From assembly GCF_001632845.1 (NCBI RefSeq), contig NZ_CP011994.1, positions 1,240,001 through 1,304,000 on the forward strand: 64,000 nucleotides of DNA, given 5' to 3'. Positions 51,954-60,644 of this stretch are shown piece by piece. The position numbers and the translations under genes were made by a program. Source of the DNA: Ectothiorhodospira sp. BSL-9. GTDB lineage: Bacteria; Pseudomonadota; Gammaproteobacteria; Ectothiorhodospirales; Ectothiorhodospiraceae. The stretch's first letter is position 1, and the number at the start of each line of letters is the position of its first letter. A model generated the notes under the pieces. It saw nothing but the letters and a program-made list of their open reading frames with translations, did no database searches and was not told where the DNA came from.

Positions 51954-53887
51954 TGAGCGAGCCAGCATTCCTTTCGATGAAACCCGGGTCATTTGTGATC
52001 TCCCAGGGCAAGCGCTTCAAGATCACGCACATGCTCGGTGTAGACAGTGTTCTTGCCAAGAACCTGGAAACCAACGCGGTTGAGCGGCTTCGGGTCGATC
52101 TAATTAGGCCCTTCAAGGATGAGGATCTGCCTGATGGCGTCGTGGCCGCTGGACGCGATATCGAAGACATCTGCGATGAGGATTGGAAGGAAGCTCAGCG
52201 CCGGTTCGCGGTGATCAAGCCACTACTTGATGATCCTGGGCGAACACGGGAAAAGGTCCGACAGGCGGCAGAGGTCGAGGGCGTGGCTACCGGAACGCTC
52301 TACGACTGGATCCGCGCCTACAACGAGTCGGGACAGCTTTCTGCGCTTGTTCCTCAGAAGCGTGGCCGCAAGCCAGGGCAGACGGGGTTGGATTCTGACC
52401 TTGAGGAGATCATTGAGGCTGCAATTCAGGAGATCTATCTGAGCAAGCAACGGCAGAAGCCTCAGGACGTGGTGGACCATGTCGCCCTTCTGTGCCGCAA
52501 CGCTGGCATCAAGCCTCCACACGCCAATACCGTGCGGAATCGCCTGAAGAGGCTGCGCCCAAAGCGGGTTCTAAGGGCCCGAGGAATGGGAGACAAGGCG
52601 CGAAACCTGTACACCCCAATCAGGGGGAATTTCCCCGGCGCGGAGTTTCCGCTCGCGGTCGTCCAGATCGATCATACCGAAGCCGACATCATTGTGGTTG
52701 AGGAGGGCACCCGCCAGCCCATGGGGCGCCCTACGATCACGTTGGCGATTGATGTCTACAGCCGGATGGTTACCGGCTGTTATGTGTCCATGGAAAAGCC
52801 CAGCGCGGTGGCGGCCGGTATGTGTTTGGCCCGGTCCATGATGCCCAAGAATGAGTACCTTGCGGACCTTGAAGTGCCGGGCGACTGGCCGGTGTGGGGC
52901 AAGATCGGCACGGTTCATTGCGACAACGCCAAGGAATTCCGTGGCGCCATGCTCTCCAACGCCTGCGAGCAGTACGGAATAGATCTGCAGATGAGACCGG
53001 TGAAGGTGCCGCACTATGGTGGCCATATTGAGCGATTGATGGGCACCAGTGCGGGGGAATTTCGCAAGCTTCCGGGCGCAACCTTTTCTTGCCCAAAGGA
53101 GCGCAAGGGGTATGACTCCGAAAAGGAGTCCGCGCTGACCCTGAGGGAGTTCGAGCAGCGTTTGGTCGATTTTATCGTCAATGTCTACCACCAGCGGGTG
53201 CATGCCGACTTGAATGTGCCGCCCCGGCGGCAGTGGGAAATCGGCTTGCTGGGGGATACGTCCCAACCCGGAAAGGGCATACCGGAGGTTCCGAGTGACC
53301 CTCGGCGGTTGAGGCTCGACTTCCTTCCGTTCGTCGAGCGTACGGTCCAGCCCTACGGCATCGTGGTTGACGAGATATTTTACTACCACGAGGTCCTCAA
53401 CCCCTGGATTAACGCCCGTGAACCGAAGCGTTCCAAGGAAAAGCGGAAGTTCATTGTCCGGCGTGATCCGCGTGACATTAGCGTGGTCTACTTCTTCGAC
53501 CCAGAGGCGCACCAATACTACGAGATCCCTTACCGAAATACCGCACACCCTCCGATCAGTGTGTGGGAGCTGAGAGCGGCTCAGCAGAGGTTAAAGGAAG
53601 AAGGGCGGGCGCATGTGGACGAGGACACGATATTCGAGGCCATAAGCCGAATGCGCGAAAGGGTCGAGGAAGCTGTGACCAAAACGAAGGCGGCTCGCCG
53701 ACAGCAGCATCGGATCAAAACTACCCAGAAAAGCGCGCAGGCCCGCCAAAAGACTGCGGATACCCCCGCGCCGGCACAAGAATCTTTGCCCGCCGGGGGC
53801 AATGCGCCGACAGCCGCTCCCTCGGACGCGGATGACATCTTCTCGATGCCAATTCAACCCTTTGATGACCTTGCGGTGAAGCAATGA
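51953..53887 (+). CDS. tnsB: TnsB-like DDE transposase (TniA)
   Basis: It has 644 residues from the ATG at 51953, overlapping the tnsA stop. An N-terminal SH3-like/HTH region (HTH near 105-160) is followed by the integrase-fold catalytic domain with Asp240 (VQIDHTEAD), Asp324 (VHCDNAKEF) and Glu360 (GGHIERLMG). A beta-barrel follows, then a Lys/Arg- and Ala-rich C-terminal tail of about 100 residues that probably contacts TnsC. The three catalytic residues are intact. It binds the ends and performs strand transfer. Its stop overlaps the tnsC start by four bases. Confidence 0.95.
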   Translation: MSEPAFLSMKPGSFVISQGKRFKITHMLGVDSVLAKNLETNAVERLRVDLIRPFKDEDLPDGVVAAGRDIEDICDEDWKEAQRRFAVIKPLLDDPGRTREKVRQAAEVEGVATGTLYDWIRAYNESGQLSALVPQKRGRKPGQTGLDSDLEEIIEAAIQEIYLSKQRQKPQDVVDHVALLCRNAGIKPPHANTVRNRLKRLRPKRVLRARGMGDKARNLYTPIRGNFPGAEFPLAVVQIDHTEADIIVVEEGTRQPMGRPTITLAIDVYSRMVTGCYVSMEKPSAVAAGMCLARSMMPKNEYLADLEVPGDWPVWGKIGTVHCDNAKEFRGAMLSNACEQYGIDLQMRPVKVPHYGGHIERLMGTSAGEFRKLPGATFSCPKERKGYDSEKESALTLREFEQRLVDFIVNVYHQRVHADLNVPPRRQWEIGLLGDTSQPGKGIPEVPSDPRRLRLDFLPFVERTVQPYGIVVDEIFYYHEVLNPWINAREPKRSKEKRKFIVRRDPRDISVVYFFDPEAHQYYEIPYRNTAHPPISVWELRAAQQRLKEEGRAHVDEDTIFEAISRMRERVEEAVTKTKAARRQQHRIKTTQKSAQARQKTADTPAPAQESLPAGGNAPTAAPSDADDIFSMPIQPFDDLAVKQ

Positions 53888-54774
53888 GCGATTTGGATCA
53901 CCTGGAACCGTCTATACGCGGCGCCATGTCCCTCCCCACGGAAGAACGCATTGCTTTCGCGCAGCAGGACCGTTGGATTGGCTACACGAAGGCCCAGGAG
54001 GCGCTGCGTACCCTCTCGGATCTTCTCGCGCACCCACGCACGCTACGGATGCCGAATCTGTTGCTGGTGGGTGAAAGCGGGAACGGAAAAACCACGATCA
54101 TCGACAAGTTCCGGGAGCTTCACCCGGTGGTATCCCAGCCAGGCGGGGAGCCGTTGGTACCGGTGGCGACCATGGGGATGCCATCGGAGCCCGTCGAGGC
54201 GCGATTCTGGACTGAACTTCTGCTGGCTCTGAAAATCGCCCACCGGGACTCGGATCCTGTGCAGCGCAAGAAGAACCAAGCGCACTCGATTCTCACGTAC
54301 GTGCAATGTCGCATGCTGGTGATCGATGAGATCCACAACCTCCTCTACGGACATGCACGCCAGCAGCGCCATTTCCTTGGGGTGATGAAGAACCTGAGTA
54401 ACGATCTCAAACTCCCGATCGTCGCAGTCGGCACCCGGGATGCGATCCGAGCACTGCATACTGACACGCAGCTATCCAGTCGTTTCGAGCCCTTTGGGTT
54501 GCCCCGATGGCAGCTTGATGCCGAGTTTTTGCGCTTGCTCGCGAGCTTCGAGCGCCTTCTGCCACTCGCCAAGCCCTCCAACCTGGCCAGCAGGGAATTG
54601 GCGATCAAGTTGCATGGAATGAGTGGGGGCACGATTGGAGGGCTTGCCAGGATCCTGAAACGGGCGACAGTCCAGGCCATCCGCGACCGCAGCGAGCAGA
54701 TCACACTGAAGACGCTTGGTCAGCTTGATTGGGTCAAGCTGTCTGATTACGGCAAGCAAGCGCAGACCCTATGA
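53884..54774 (+). CDS. tnsC: TnsC/TniB-like AAA+ ATPase
   Basis: The 296-residue ATPase has Walker A GESGNGKTT (Lys69), Walker B MLVIDEIH (Asp148, Glu149), a sensor 1 region in VAVGTRDAI, and the conserved FEPFGLPRWQLD segment of TniB. TnsC forms filaments on target DNA and links the TniQ protein to the transposase. The starting ATG overlaps tnsB and the stop overlaps tniQ, both by ATGA. Confidence 0.95.
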   Translation: MSDLDHLEPSIRGAMSLPTEERIAFAQQDRWIGYTKAQEALRTLSDLLAHPRTLRMPNLLLVGESGNGKTTIIDKFRELHPVVSQPGGEPLVPVATMGMPSEPVEARFWTELLLALKIAHRDSDPVQRKKNQAHSILTYVQCRMLVIDEIHNLLYGHARQQRHFLGVMKNLSNDLKLPIVAVGTRDAIRALHTDTQLSSRFEPFGLPRWQLDAEFLRLLASFERLLPLAKPSNLASRELAIKLHGMSGGTIGGLARILKRATVQAIRDRSEQITLKTLGQLDWVKLSDYGKQAQTL

Positions 54775-55841
54775 TCGGTGACACGTGGCCTTACTGTGTA
54801 CAGCTGCAGGAAGACGAACTGCTTTCCTCCTTCCTGATTCGCAATGCGCGGGCACATGGCACAACGCCGTATTGTTTCCTTAGCTACTACTGGCCAGGCC
54901 GCCACTTCTGGGACCGGGATACTGACCGGACGGCGGATACAGATTGGCTTAAGGAGTTGGAAGTCCTGGCCGGGGTTCCGGCGGAGCGATTGGAGGCCAG
55001 TACGCTACTGCCCTTTCGCCGTGTCTTGGGAAGCACGCTGCGCAGCGGTGACACGCCGCTGCTTCTGGCGGTCAGTCTCTTTCACCGGACGCGCCGTCGC
55101 CATGGGCTCCAGTTCTGCCCGGCGTGCTTTGCGGAGGGGCGCCAATGGTTCCGCCGGACTTGGCGGCTGGGATTCGTTTTCGTCTGCCCCGAACACCGGA
55201 TTCCACTCATGGATGCCTGCCCCGCGTGTGGAAGCCCTGTGGTGCCCCATCGGTCCTTGTCGTTGGACTTGTCACGCTGCCATGAATGTGGCGCCTTCTT
55301 GGGTGGCGATTACCGTGGCGAGTTGCCGGCCGCGGGTGTTTTGGAATGGCAGAAAATGCTGCTGGATACCTTGGTGGGTTCGCGGGTAGGCGTGGGTCCT
55401 TTCGAGCGATCGGAGGCCTTCGCTGCGGTGCGAAGCCTGTTGTCCGTCCTCACCGCCCGTGGGGTGCACAAGGCAATCCGGGAGACGTTCCGTCTTCCCG
55501 CGGCCACCCTGGGGAGCGAAAGGCTTCAGTTTGAGCATGCGCGGGCTGTAGATCGCTCAGTTCTGATGGAAACCCTGGCGGCATGGCTCTCCGACTGGCC
55601 CTCCTCGTTTCGGGTGGGTGCCAATGCCGCCCATCTGACACAGAGAACATTTCGCCGCCTGAATCAGCTGCCGTCAAAACTGGGGCTGGAGGTCGAGGGC
55701 CTTCCACCAGGGGGAGAGCGCGATAGGCGGTATGTGCCAAAGGTCTTCGATGCAAAACTGATGCGTCTTGCCCGGCTGGACAAGAAAGCCTACCGCGCAT
55801 TGCGTGCGCAACGGCTTCGGGCATTGTCGGGGCTGTCATGA
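54771..55841 (+). CDS. tniQ: TniQ/TnsD-like target-selection protein (TniD)
   Basis: The 356-residue protein has the TniQ N-terminal domain, with EDELLSSFLIRNARAHG near residue 14. A zinc-binding array has Cys116/Cys119 (CPAC), Cys139/His142 (CPEH), Cys150/Cys153 (CPAC) and Cys170/Cys173 (CHEC). About 180 residues follow, rich in Leu, Arg and HTH-like helices. Proteins of this type recognise the attachment site and recruit TnsC. Since the element lies in comM, this protein probably recognises the comM site, perhaps with the TniE-like protein. That link is inferred. Confidence 0.93.
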   Translation: MIGDTWPYCVQLQEDELLSSFLIRNARAHGTTPYCFLSYYWPGRHFWDRDTDRTADTDWLKELEVLAGVPAERLEASTLLPFRRVLGSTLRSGDTPLLLAVSLFHRTRRRHGLQFCPACFAEGRQWFRRTWRLGFVFVCPEHRIPLMDACPACGSPVVPHRSLSLDLSRCHECGAFLGGDYRGELPAAGVLEWQKMLLDTLVGSRVGVGPFERSEAFAAVRSLLSVLTARGVHKAIRETFRLPAATLGSERLQFEHARAVDRSVLMETLAAWLSDWPSSFRVGANAAHLTQRTFRRLNQLPSKLGLEVEGLPPGGERDRRYVPKVFDAKLMRLARLDKKAYRALRAQRLRALSGLS

Positions 55842-57424
55842 CAGATCCATCCTCGGAGAAAATGCGGCGCTGCGACGAGTGTGGTAAAGAGATGGTACGG
55901 GCCTCCCGAATCGAGAATGGCTATGCGTACTGCGGGACCTGCTACAACAGGGTGTTCAAACGTGTGGCCTGTTCGTTATGCGGTGGACCGGCGCGGGTCC
56001 GCGAGCACGACGGGGAGCCTGTGTGCCCCTCCTGTAGACGGAAGAATCGCTCGTGCTGGAGGTGTGGAAAGGAAATCGATAAAGCCGGCCGAATCATAGG
56101 GGACAAGGCAGTCTGCGCATCTTGCGCTCATTATTTCGCTGAGCCCAAACCCTGCCCAAATTGCGGGCAGTTGTCCCGTCGCCTGAGCCGGTCGCCGTCG
56201 CAGGGTTTCGACGAACCGGTGTGTGATCGGTGCCGTAACCAGCATCTGGAAACGTGCAGTGTCTGTCGTCGCTACCGCAAGGTGGAACAGCGCGATGAAG
56301 CCGGACGCTCCTTATGTTGGCAGTGCGCCGCCGAGGAACCAGTGCGGCATTCCTGCCCTGAGTGCGGTGCCGATGTGCCGGGTGGTGGATCTGCACGATG
56401 TGAAGCTTGTGCACTGAAGGACAGGGTGCGTCGTCGCGTCAGGCTTAATGTGGAGTTGCTGGAACAAACTTGGGTGCGTTCGTTATTCGAGGCCTTTTGC
56501 GCGTGGGAGGAATTGCGCAAGGAAGCAGGCAACATGACCGCCCGGATTGACCGATACGCCGTATTCTTCGCAGAGATTGATCGTCACTGCATGGCGCCTG
56601 GTGAGGTCACCCAGAGCCACTTATTCAATATCTTCGGGGCAGAACGGCTCAGGCGAGGATTTCTCATCGTTTCGTTCCTCTGTGAGCGTCTGGAGATCGA
56701 GTGGGATGCGGGCGCTCTTGAAGATATGATCGAGACAAAGAGAATCCGTCTGCAGGCCCAGTCATGGCAAGATCGGCCTTGGGCCTTGGATCTTCAACGC
56801 TTCGTTGAAGAGCTCCAGCACCGCAAAGGGCCGTCGCTCAAGCGAAAGACAATCAGGATGTATCAGACGGCCGCTGGTGGCCTTCTCGAAACGTCCGGTG
56901 TGAATTCTCCGGGAGAGCTAACGCAGGCAGGCCTGCAACGCTATTTGAAACGCCATCCCGGACAGGCCGCCAACTTGAGCGCTTTTGTTCGGTATCTGCG
57001 AGAGGGCTCTGGAGTATTACTCGACTTAAGGTATAAACCTCAGGCCTCGCTGCTGAAAAAGGATCGTAAACTTGTCGAGCATGTACAGGCCATGGTCAAA
57101 CAACTTGAGGCAGAGACTAACGAGCTTAGGGCCAAGGCACTGCTGGTGGGGTTGCTGGCCGCTCTTTATCGGGTTCCAGCCAAGGAGATTCTGACGTTGA
57201 CAGAAAATGATGTTTTGGAGGATTCGGAAGGTTTCCTACTTTGGCCAAAGAACTACGAACTACGTGTTGAGGGGCGTCTTGCAAAACTGTTAAAACGCTG
57301 GGTTCCCTCTTCCACAGAAGGAGTGAACGGCTTCCTGTTTAAGGGCAGGAACAAGGTGCAGCCTTTGACTCAAGACGCAGTACGACATCATTTGTCTATC
57401 TCTAGCAAAGAAGTGACCGACTGA
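55838..57424 (+). CDS. tniE: TniE-like protein: zinc-ribbon array plus recombinase-like domain
   Basis: The 528-residue protein starts with twelve CxxC motifs in about 190 residues, spaced as six zinc-ribbon pairs (CDEC, CGTC, CSLC, CPSC, CWRC, CASC, CPNC, CDRC, CSVC, CWQC, CPEC, CEAC). After a helical part comes a segment like the SAM-like N-terminal domain of tyrosine recombinases (about 305-385). A partial core follows with LLAALYRVPAKEILTL. In that core the first catalytic Arg appears replaced, and the frame stops before an HxxR/Tyr segment. It is probably not a recombinase but a DNA- or protein-binding factor of the transposition module. It overlaps tniQ by ATGA. Confidence 0.85.
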   Translation: MTDPSSEKMRRCDECGKEMVRASRIENGYAYCGTCYNRVFKRVACSLCGGPARVREHDGEPVCPSCRRKNRSCWRCGKEIDKAGRIIGDKAVCASCAHYFAEPKPCPNCGQLSRRLSRSPSQGFDEPVCDRCRNQHLETCSVCRRYRKVEQRDEAGRSLCWQCAAEEPVRHSCPECGADVPGGGSARCEACALKDRVRRRVRLNVELLEQTWVRSLFEAFCAWEELRKEAGNMTARIDRYAVFFAEIDRHCMAPGEVTQSHLFNIFGAERLRRGFLIVSFLCERLEIEWDAGALEDMIETKRIRLQAQSWQDRPWALDLQRFVEELQHRKGPSLKRKTIRMYQTAAGGLLETSGVNSPGELTQAGLQRYLKRHPGQAANLSAFVRYLREGSGVLLDLRYKPQASLLKKDRKLVEHVQAMVKQLEAETNELRAKALLVGLLAALYRVPAKEILTLTENDVLEDSEGFLLWPKNYELRVEGRLAKLLKRWVPSSTEGVNGFLFKGRNKVQPLTQDAVRHHLSISSKEVTD

Positions 57425-57649
57425 TGAGGGTATTAGTCGCGATGTGGCTGATGGAAATCGGCCTACCGAGTTATTGCAGATTCTGATAGTCTGACTTTGA
57501 ATTAAGCCGAGATCCTCAGAGATCAAATTCGTAGAGGTATCTGTGCGAATCCACCCAACGTGCCCGCGCCTTCGGCGCTGGGACGGCATTTTCGCAATTA
57601 TGCCTCCATGGGGCCCCCACGAAGCCGAGCATGACTAGGAAACCAGATA

Positions 57650-58999
57650 ATGAACGCAATTAGCCTTGAAGGCTCGCCTTACCTGCTAGATGATGAGGCT
57701 GAAAATGAAGTGACACAACGAGTGACGGAGCTTGATGAGCGCGTGTCATTGCTGCGTGCACATGGCTCACTAAATGAAGATACGATCAAAGAGTACTACG
57801 GAGAAAAAAGATTTGAGCAGGTTGCCGAATCCAACGCTATTGAGGGGAGCACCCTCTCGATAGGTGAGACTGAGTTGGCTGTATTAAAGGGTACTACTAT
57901 CACTGGGCATGATCCAGCTTACGTCAGGGACGCGCTGTCGTTGGATAAAGCTCTACAGCGGCTAACTGTCATGGCAAGACAAGCTGAGAGTCCTACAGAT
58001 ATTAGTCAGGTTAAAGAGCTACATGGGTTAATCCTTGGTGATCGACTTGGTGCCGGGGTCTTTCGAGCGGAGCCAGTACGTATCAGCGGTTCAAGCCACA
58101 CCCCACCAAAGACCTGGAATGAGGTAATGGACTCGATGGAGGACTGGGAAAACTGGTCGAAAAAGAATGCGACGCTACCAGCGCCAATTAGGGCTGCTAT
58201 CTTGCATGCCTGGTTATCTCACATACACCCATTTATCGATGGGAATGGTCGAACTGCAAGAGCGATTACCAATCTAGAATTGGTGAGATCCGGTTATCCT
58301 CCTGTGATCATAAAGAAAAAAGAAAAAGATCGATACATTGAGGCCCTTTCCGAATCGGATGATGGGGGGGATATTCGTAGTTTTCTCGAGCTGATTTTCG
58401 AGCGCTTAGATGGGGCGTTGATTGGGTTAGAGCTATCAGCTAGGAAAAAACAGGGATATAGTCCAATACAAGAACGGATCCGACAAAAACAGCAGAGGCA
58501 GTTTAATATCTGGGACTCGAGCATTAATCTTCTAGCTAGAACAATTGAGCATAAGCTGCAGTCTGAGATTGAGCCGCTGAATGGGAGGGTGTCTGTTAAG
58601 ATTTTTGAGTCGCCACTAGATCTTGACGATTATTTAGCTATTTGCGATGGGAAATCTGCGCAGAAGTCGTGGGCGTTCATAGTTAGTATTTTGATTCCTG
58701 GTTTTGCTACTCAAACCCGATTGGCTTACGTAGGTTTTAGGAGTAAGCTAATGCTTCAAGAATTGACTGACGAAGGCGGTCCCTCACTGTTGTGGTCGAA
58801 AAGAAATCCTGAAGGGTTTCCAAAATGGAAGGGGGTCTCACATGAGGCGCCCTATGCGGTCGAGCTGACAACGAAGCTTGGCGCCGGTGATGAATGGTAT
58901 GCAAGACGGATTGATGGAGTGATAGAAAATCTGTCGACGACAATGCTGGCGGCTAAGATCGCTAACAGTCTTATTGACCTTGCATCTAATAATAAGTGA
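57650..58999 (+). CDS. Fic-domain protein, class II (self-inhibited AMPylase type)
   Basis: The 449-residue protein has the Fic motif HPFIDGNGR with His193. The inhibitory helix motif SNAIEG lies at residues 61-66, with the regulatory Glu at 65. That N-terminal position defines class II. Fic enzymes usually attach AMP to target hydroxyls; the Glu blocks ATP gamma-phosphate until released. A C-terminal region of about 200 residues after a winged-helix-like part has no motif I recognise. DNA here is AT-richer than the core chromosome. No antitoxin gene is adjacent, which fits self-inhibition. Targets are unknown. Confidence 0.92.
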   Translation: MNAISLEGSPYLLDDEAENEVTQRVTELDERVSLLRAHGSLNEDTIKEYYGEKRFEQVAESNAIEGSTLSIGETELAVLKGTTITGHDPAYVRDALSLDKALQRLTVMARQAESPTDISQVKELHGLILGDRLGAGVFRAEPVRISGSSHTPPKTWNEVMDSMEDWENWSKKNATLPAPIRAAILHAWLSHIHPFIDGNGRTARAITNLELVRSGYPPVIIKKKEKDRYIEALSESDDGGDIRSFLELIFERLDGALIGLELSARKKQGYSPIQERIRQKQQRQFNIWDSSINLLARTIEHKLQSEIEPLNGRVSVKIFESPLDLDDYLAICDGKSAQKSWAFIVSILIPGFATQTRLAYVGFRSKLMLQELTDEGGPSLLWSKRNPEGFPKWKGVSHEAPYAVELTTKLGAGDEWYARRIDGVIENLSTTMLAAKIANSLIDLASNNK

Positions 59000-59103
59000 A
59001 TGCCGTTGGGTGTGGTCCGGGTACTCTAGGGTGGATTTCGCAATGATTGAATGAGTACGATCACCCCTACTGAGGGTGTTTGCGGCTGGAATGATCACGC
59101 AGG

Positions 59104-59530
59104 GTGAGGTTTGAGGGGGGGCTCGGGGAGCTTGAACGAACGCGCCCTTTGGGGGAATCTCTGGTTGCCAAGCCGCGCCACCGCACACAGGAGTTCTGGG
59201 AGTTCTTGCGTACCATCGCCAGCAATACCCCAAAGTACCTGAACGTCCATCTGATCATGGACAACTACAGCACCTACAAGACGCAAGCCGTCAAGGACTG
59301 GCTGGCTGATCATCCGCGATTCCACGTGCAGTTCACCCCAACCTCTGCCTCATGGTTGAACTTGGTGGGGCGCTTCTTCGCCACGCTCACGGAGAAATGG
59401 CTCAAGCGCCAGTCCCACGTCAGTGTCAAAGATCTCCTGGATTCCATTCGGCATTACCTGAAGATCTACAACGAGGATCCCAAACCCTTCGTCTGGCACA
59501 AGGACGCCGACACCATACTCCAGTCTGTGG
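59104..59530 (+). pseudogene. IS630-family transposase, 3' remnant
   Basis: About 125 codons of a DDE_3-type IS630 transposase remain: LIMDNYSTYKT (second catalytic Asp), SASWLNLVGRFFATLTEK and the final HYLKIYNEDPKPFVW. The last catalytic Glu (usually NxVExxF) reads VGRF, so the residue is lost. The 5' part of the gene is missing, and homology starts near 59150. The 3' end is cut by an IS66-type end at 59531, and the frame reads on into that end. Confidence 0.88.
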
Positions 59531-59748
59531 GTACCTGTCCGGTAGCCCCCATATTCCATAGCCCGCCCTGATCCCCCATCGTCTCCGGCACGATCTCAAG
59601 CAACCAAAGGAGATGTGCCGGCATGAACAGAGGCATCCGACAGCGCAAGCGCGCTTTCTGGAAGGAGTTGGTCCAGCAGTGGGCGGCTTCAGGCCAGAGC
59701 AAGGCGGCCTTTGCCCGTCAGCACGGGGTCACACCCCAGCAGTTATCG
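59531..59748 (+). mobile_element. Partial IS66-type left end with truncated tnpA
   Basis: This 218-bp segment begins with GTACCTGTCCGGTAGCCCC and is a diverged copy of the first 217 bp of the IS66 element that follows. Differences include GTCTCC for GTCACC, one extra A, and GAGTTG for GATCTG. A tnpA start at 59623 reads 42 codons and then hits a stop at 59761 in the next element. The diverged bases show it is not a simple recent tandem duplication. Most of this first IS is gone. Confidence 0.88.
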
Positions 59749-59767
59749 GTACCTGTCCGGTAGCCCC
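59749..59767 (+). repeat. IS66 left terminal inverted repeat
   Basis: GTACCTGTCCGGTAGCCCC is the left end of the complete IS66 element. The same sequence occurs at 59531-59549 at the partial copy. Confidence 0.9.
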
Positions 59768-59839
59768 CATATTCCATAGCCCAACCTGATCCCCCATCGT
59801 CACCGGCACGATCTCAAGCAACCAAGGAGATGTGCCGGC

Positions 59840-60223
59840 ATGAACAGAGGCATCCGACAGCGCAAGCGCGCTTTCTGGAAGGATCTGGTCCAACAGTGGG
59901 CGGCTTCAGGCCAGAGCAAGGCGGCCTTTGCCCGTCAGCACGGGGTCACACCCCAGCAGTTATCGCAGTGGGCAGTGCGCTATCCGGAATGGGTGGTGGC
60001 CGCGACCGAGGCCAAGGTGGAGCATTCGCCCTCGAAGCCAGCTGTCGGGACGCAGCGCTTTTTGACGGTGCGCACGGTGGAGGACGACCCTGATCCCGCA
60101 GACCTGTCGCCGCAGCCCGGTGGACCGGTGGTGGTGACCTTGAGCCACGGTCGTCGGCTCGAGCTCTATCCGGGGTTTTGCGCCCAGACCCTGCAACGGG
60201 CCATGGAGGTCCTGGAGGCATGA
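59840..60223 (+). CDS. tnpA: IS66 accessory protein TnpA
   Basis: The 127-residue protein starts with the HTH-type segment FWKDLVQQWAASGQSKAAFARQHGV. The C-terminal part VTLSHGRRLELYPGF is typical of IS66 TnpA. The protein is required for transposition of some IS66 elements. Its stop overlaps the tnpB start (ATGA). Confidence 0.93.
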   Translation: MNRGIRQRKRAFWKDLVQQWAASGQSKAAFARQHGVTPQQLSQWAVRYPEWVVAATEAKVEHSPSKPAVGTQRFLTVRTVEDDPDPADLSPQPGGPVVVTLSHGRRLELYPGFCAQTLQRAMEVLEA

Positions 60224-60585
60224 TCGCGTGGCCCACGGGCGTGGCCATCCACCTGGCAGTGGCGCCGGTGGATTTCCGCAAGGCCTTCGATGGTCTGTGC
60301 ATCGAGATCGCCGAGGTCCTGGAGCGGGATCCGCTCAGCGGGGAGTTGTTCGTCTTCCGCAACCGGGCCGGGGACAAGCTCAAGGCCCTGTACTGGGATG
60401 GCCAGGGCTTTGTGATGATCTACAAGCGCCTGGAGAAGGGACGATTCAAGTGGCTCCATCACGTCGATGGGGATGCAGACGGCGAGGTTCGGCTCTCCCG
60501 CAGCCAGATGCAGGCGCTGTTCGAGGGCATCGATTGGCTGCGCCTGGAAACCCCTCGAAAATGCCTTGCCACAGCCACCCGCTGA
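60220..60585 (+). CDS. tnpB: IS66 accessory protein TnpB
   Basis: It has 121 residues from the ATG at 60220. The family motifs are PVDFRKAFDGL, LFVFRNRAGDKLKALYWDGQGF and the YKRLEKGRFKW segment. It is translationally coupled to tnpA. Confidence 0.95.
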   Translation: MIAWPTGVAIHLAVAPVDFRKAFDGLCIEIAEVLERDPLSGELFVFRNRAGDKLKALYWDGQGFVMIYKRLEKGRFKWLHHVDGDADGEVRLSRSQMQALFEGIDWLRLETPRKCLATATR

Positions 60586-60644
60586 TAGATAAATACCATC
60601 AATAAGTCAGACACTTAGCGGTCTCATCATGGTAAAACGCAGGC

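Noticed and set aside
51162-57424. CRISPR-associated transposon (CAST)
   Set aside because: The module has tnsA, tnsB, tnsC and tniQ, but no Cas gene or array is visible, and insertion is in comM rather than beside a guide-matched site. A CRISPR part beyond the window cannot be excluded.
57530-57560. TGTGCGAATCCACC resembling the island terminus
   Set aside because: It shares about 10 of 13 bases with the left end but lacks the A-rich core and lies directly behind tniE with cargo continuing after it. A chance match is more likely than an internal end.
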